Of a stretch of DNA of 43,462 bases, positions 40,891 to 43,462 are shown piece after piece (the stretch's first letter is position 1; each line of letters opens with the position of its first letter). Source of the DNA: Phycisphaeraceae bacterium (lineage in GTDB: Bacteria; Planctomycetota; Phycisphaerae; Phycisphaerales; Phycisphaeraceae). The stretch spans positions 1 through 43,462 of the forward strand of contig JAJDCW010000070.1 in NCBI GenBank assembly GCA_029260635.1, written 5' to 3'. A program made the translations under genes and the position numbers. The notes under the pieces were generated by a model that made no database searches, was not told the origin of the DNA, and saw nothing but the letters and a program-made list of their open reading frames with translations.

Positions 40891-43462
40891 ATGCATCATC
40901 TTCGGTTCAAGCGGATCGTCTGTGCCGGTATTGGATTATGCGCGTTGTCTCTGGCATGCCCGGCTCATGCCGCCATCCTCACCTGGGACGGCAGCACCGG
41001 CAACTGGGACACCGATGCAAGCTGGCTGCCCGGCGGTACCGAACCCACGGCACTTGATGACGCGATCATCGATGCCGGCACGGTGTCGGTCACGCAGACG
41101 GGGGAGGTGGCCGACCAGCTAATCGTCGCCGATACCGGGTCCGCCGCGCTCAGCGTCCAGGCCGGCGGGAGCGTGACCAGCATCGACGGCTTCATCGGCA
41201 ACTTTGCCACCGGCACCGCAACCGTCACAGGCCCCGGCTCGACGTGGGCGAACTCGAACCGTTTTAGTGTGGGCCGGGGGGGCGACGGCACGCTGAACAT
41301 CGAGGACGGCGGGAGCGTGACCAGTCCCATCAGCCGCATCGGTGTGTTCACTCTCTCAACCGGCATTGCGACCGTCACCGACCCCGGATCGACGTGGACC
41401 AACACCACCGGCCTGTACATCGGCGGTAACGAGTTCGGTGAAGGGGGCACGGGCACGCTCAACATCTTGAACGCCGGCACGGTGAATGTCGCAGGCCTGT
41501 TCAAAATCTGGAGCCAAGGCACCCTGACCCTCGACGGCGGCACCCTCAACACCGCGTCGTTCGACAACTCAGATGGCGGCACCTTCAACTTCGTCTCCGG
41601 CACGTTCGGGCTGACGTCGGACAACCTGACGGTTGGGGCCGCCGGCCAGTTCGGGGCCACGCTGGATGTCACGGCGGGCCAGGCCTACGACGTGACCAAC
41701 GACGTCCAGATTTTGGATGGTGGGACGCTGAACATCCAGGACGGCGGCAGCGTGACCAACAACTCTTTCGGCAATGTGGGTACATCGACCGGTGCATCCG
41801 GAACGGTCACCGTCACCGGCGCGGGATCTATCTGGACTAGCGTGTTTGGCTTGACTGTGGGCGATAACGGCGGCACTGGCGTGCTGAACGTCGAGGCCGG
41901 CGGGAGTGTGACGGGTCCCCATGGCCGTATAGCTAGTAACTCCGGTTCAACCGGCGTGGCCACCGTCACGGGCGCGGGCTCGACCTGGACCAATTCGATA
42001 ACCTTGACGGTGGGCAGCGCTGGCGGCAACGGTACTTTGAACGTCGAGGCCGGCGGCAGCGTGACCAGCAATTCTTTAGTCTACATCGGTGATACCGGCA
42101 CCAGCACAACCGGTTCGGTCACCGTCACGGGCGCGGGCTCGACCTTGGCCAGCTCGGGCAGCTTGCATGTGGGCCACGGCACCTTTGGTAACGGTGGTGC
42201 CGGTTCACTAAACATCGAAGCCGGCGGGAGCGTGACTAGCTTAAGCGGCTCCATCGGTTTTGGCACCGCTTCCATCGGTACGGCCACCGTCACCGGCGCG
42301 GGCTCGACCTGGACCAACACGGGGGGCCTGGCGGTTGGCTCGACCGGCACCGGCACCCTCAACATTGAGACCGGCGGCCTGGTGACCGTCGGCGGCACGA
42401 CCACCATCGGCACGCTAGGCACGATCAATATGTTGGGCGGCACGCTCGACTTCGGCACCATCAGCCTAGCCGACCTGGACCGCATCGACGGCACCAGCGG
42501 CTCGCTCGTTGGGACGTTCGCCCCGCTCACCGGCCTGACCAACGCCGCGACCCTCCCCGCATTGCCCAATCTCAGCCCGCTGCTGGACCGCAGCGGCATC
42601 GTCATGGAGAACCAGGGACTGCTATTTGGTGAAGGCACCTCGGGGTTGCCCCTGACCAACACCGCCACCGGCGAGGTCGAGGTCCTCACCGGCGAGCGGA
42701 TGCGCTTCACGGCCGGCGGCAACACCAACGCCGGGCAGGTCTCCCTGATCGGCGGGCAGGTCCACTTCACCGGCGACTTCACCAATAACGCCGCCGGACT
42801 GATCATCGGCAACGGCACGCTCCGCGCCGACGCCGGGACGACCAACGACGGCACGATGGCCTTCAGCGCTACCGCCAACATCATCGGCGACTTCACCAAC
42901 AACCCCACCGGCCTGGTCAGTTTGTCCGGCGGGACCACCACCTTCTTCGACGATGTCGTCAACAACGGCGAGATACACACCAACGACAACAGCTTCACCG
43001 TCTACTTCGGCAGCTACAGCGGCAACGGCGACACCGGCGCGGGCACCGTTATCATGCAGGGCGACCTCAAGCCCGGCTCCAGCCCCGGCGCGATGACCTT
43101 CGCCGGCGATCTTTCCTTTGGCAATCTAGCGGTTCTTGAGATTGAATTAGCCGGCCTGCTTGCAGGTACCGAGTTCGACCAGATCACCGTAGCAGGAACC
43201 GTGTCACTGAACGGCACGCTTGACGTCTCCCTACTCAACGCCTTCACCCCCAACGCCGGAGACAGCTTCGACATCCTGGATTGGGGATCATTGACCGGCA
43301 GCTTCAGCGCCACCAACCTGCCCGCGCTCGCCAGCGGACTTGATTGGGACACCAGCAACCTGCTCATCGACGGCACCCTGTCCGTGTTCTCCACCACACT
43401 CCCCGGCGACCTCGACGGTGACGGCTTTGTCGGCATCAACGACCTGAACATCGTATTGGGCA
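40891..43462 (+). CDS. Repeat-rich secreted protein (T5SS/PEP-CTERM-associated repeats), 3' partial
   Basis: This frame is open from the ATG at 40891 to the window end (857 codons); the ORF track missed it because no stop is reached. A signal peptide (SLACPAHAA) precedes ILTWDGSTGNWDTDASW, a common start of such proteins. At least six repeats of 50-60 residues follow with the pattern ATVTGAGSTWTN..L.VG..G.GTLNIE.GGSVTS, matching T5SS/PEP-CTERM-associated repeats, predicted to form a beta-helix. Next come filament-like N-rich segments and a GSLTGSFSATNLP linker. The visible end is GDLDGDGFVGINDLN, the same dockerin-like loop as in the upstream amylase. The missing end probably carries a PEP-CTERM tail. 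Confidence 0.85.
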   Translation, partial: MHHLRFKRIVCAGIGLCALSLACPAHAAILTWDGSTGNWDTDASWLPGGTEPTALDDAIIDAGTVSVTQTGEVADQLIVADTGSAALSVQAGGSVTSIDGFIGNFATGTATVTGPGSTWANSNRFSVGRGGDGTLNIEDGGSVTSPISRIGVFTLSTGIATVTDPGSTWTNTTGLYIGGNEFGEGGTGTLNILNAGTVNVAGLFKIWSQGTLTLDGGTLNTASFDNSDGGTFNFVSGTFGLTSDNLTVGAAGQFGATLDVTAGQAYDVTNDVQILDGGTLNIQDGGSVTNNSFGNVGTSTGASGTVTVTGAGSIWTSVFGLTVGDNGGTGVLNVEAGGSVTGPHGRIASNSGSTGVATVTGAGSTWTNSITLTVGSAGGNGTLNVEAGGSVTSNSLVYIGDTGTSTTGSVTVTGAGSTLASSGSLHVGHGTFGNGGAGSLNIEAGGSVTSLSGSIGFGTASIGTATVTGAGSTWTNTGGLAVGSTGTGTLNIETGGLVTVGGTTTIGTLGTINMLGGTLDFGTISLADLDRIDGTSGSLVGTFAPLTGLTNAATLPALPNLSPLLDRSGIVMENQGLLFGEGTSGLPLTNTATGEVEVLTGERMRFTAGGNTNAGQVSLIGGQVHFTGDFTNNAAGLIIGNGTLRADAGTTNDGTMAFSATANIIGDFTNNPTGLVSLSGGTTTFFDDVVNNGEIHTNDNSFTVYFGSYSGNGDTGAGTVIMQGDLKPGSSPGAMTFAGDLSFGNLAVLEIELAGLLAGTEFDQITVAGTVSLNGTLDVSLLNAFTPNAGDSFDILDWGSLTGSFSATNLPALASGLDWDTSNLLIDGTLSVFSTTLPGDLDGDGFVGINDLNIVLG

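Noticed and set aside
42081-42998. 305-aa minus-strand ORF and other minus ORFs from 40965 onwards
   Set aside because: They are shadows of the open plus-strand frame 40891-43462, which has a signal peptide and clear protein repeats; the minus frames show only Pro/Val-rich periodic sequence mirroring those repeats.

Overview
The window looks like chromosome of a planctomycete, most likely class Phycisphaerae. This is inferred from high GC, a DUF1800/DUF1501 gene pair, PEP-CTERM sorting signals, dockerin-like EF-hand repeats in secreted proteins, bactofilins, and core genes scattered instead of clustered. No rRNA or tRNA gene was recognised. There is no sign of a prophage, a CRISPR array or a large genomic island.

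Layout. 0-6 kb: a MATE exporter, a PilZ protein, folP, a lone flgM with a terminator and a MITE-like inverted repeat, and a small minus-strand cluster of a coiled-coil secreted protein, a zinc-ribbon bactofilin and a second bactofilin. 6-9 kb: amtB, glnK and a ZIP metal transporter on the minus strand behind a sigma-54-like promoter. 9-13.6 kb: a PepC/bleomycin-hydrolase peptidase, a degraded REP/RAYT element, an isolated atpD, and a divergent ParA. 13.6-20.7 kb: polX, a GNAT acetyltransferase, gcvP carrying an in-frame palindromic insertion, and a membrane-anchored PhnD-type binding protein. 20.9-25.2 kb: DUF1501, DUF1800 and DUF3179 genes.

The most coherent system is the alpha-glucan (starch, pullulan, maltodextrin) locus from about 25.3 to 40.7 kb. 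On the minus strand lie a LacI-type regulator, a secreted pullulanase with two tandem CBM41-like domains, a GH13 amylase whose reading frame is split by one TAG codon, an ABC importer whose sugar-binding protein is fused to its first permease, and the second permease. No ATPase gene is present. On the plus strand are a small secreted PEP-CTERM protein and a large PEP-CTERM GH13 amylase with dockerin-like repeats. The 616-base divergent region has two GGTAAAC/GTTTACC dyads, one over the lacI promoter and one next to the plus-strand promoter. A further copy of the element overlaps a possible pullulanase promoter. The simplest model is that surface amylases cut polymers, the importer takes up oligosaccharides, and the LacI protein controls both arms. 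The window ends inside a large repeat-rich secreted protein with the same dockerin motif as the amylase.

Intergenic gaps are rich in palindromic repeats of several distinct families, one of which has entered a coding sequence (gcvP). All functional calls come from reading the sequence and from family knowledge; no search was run.
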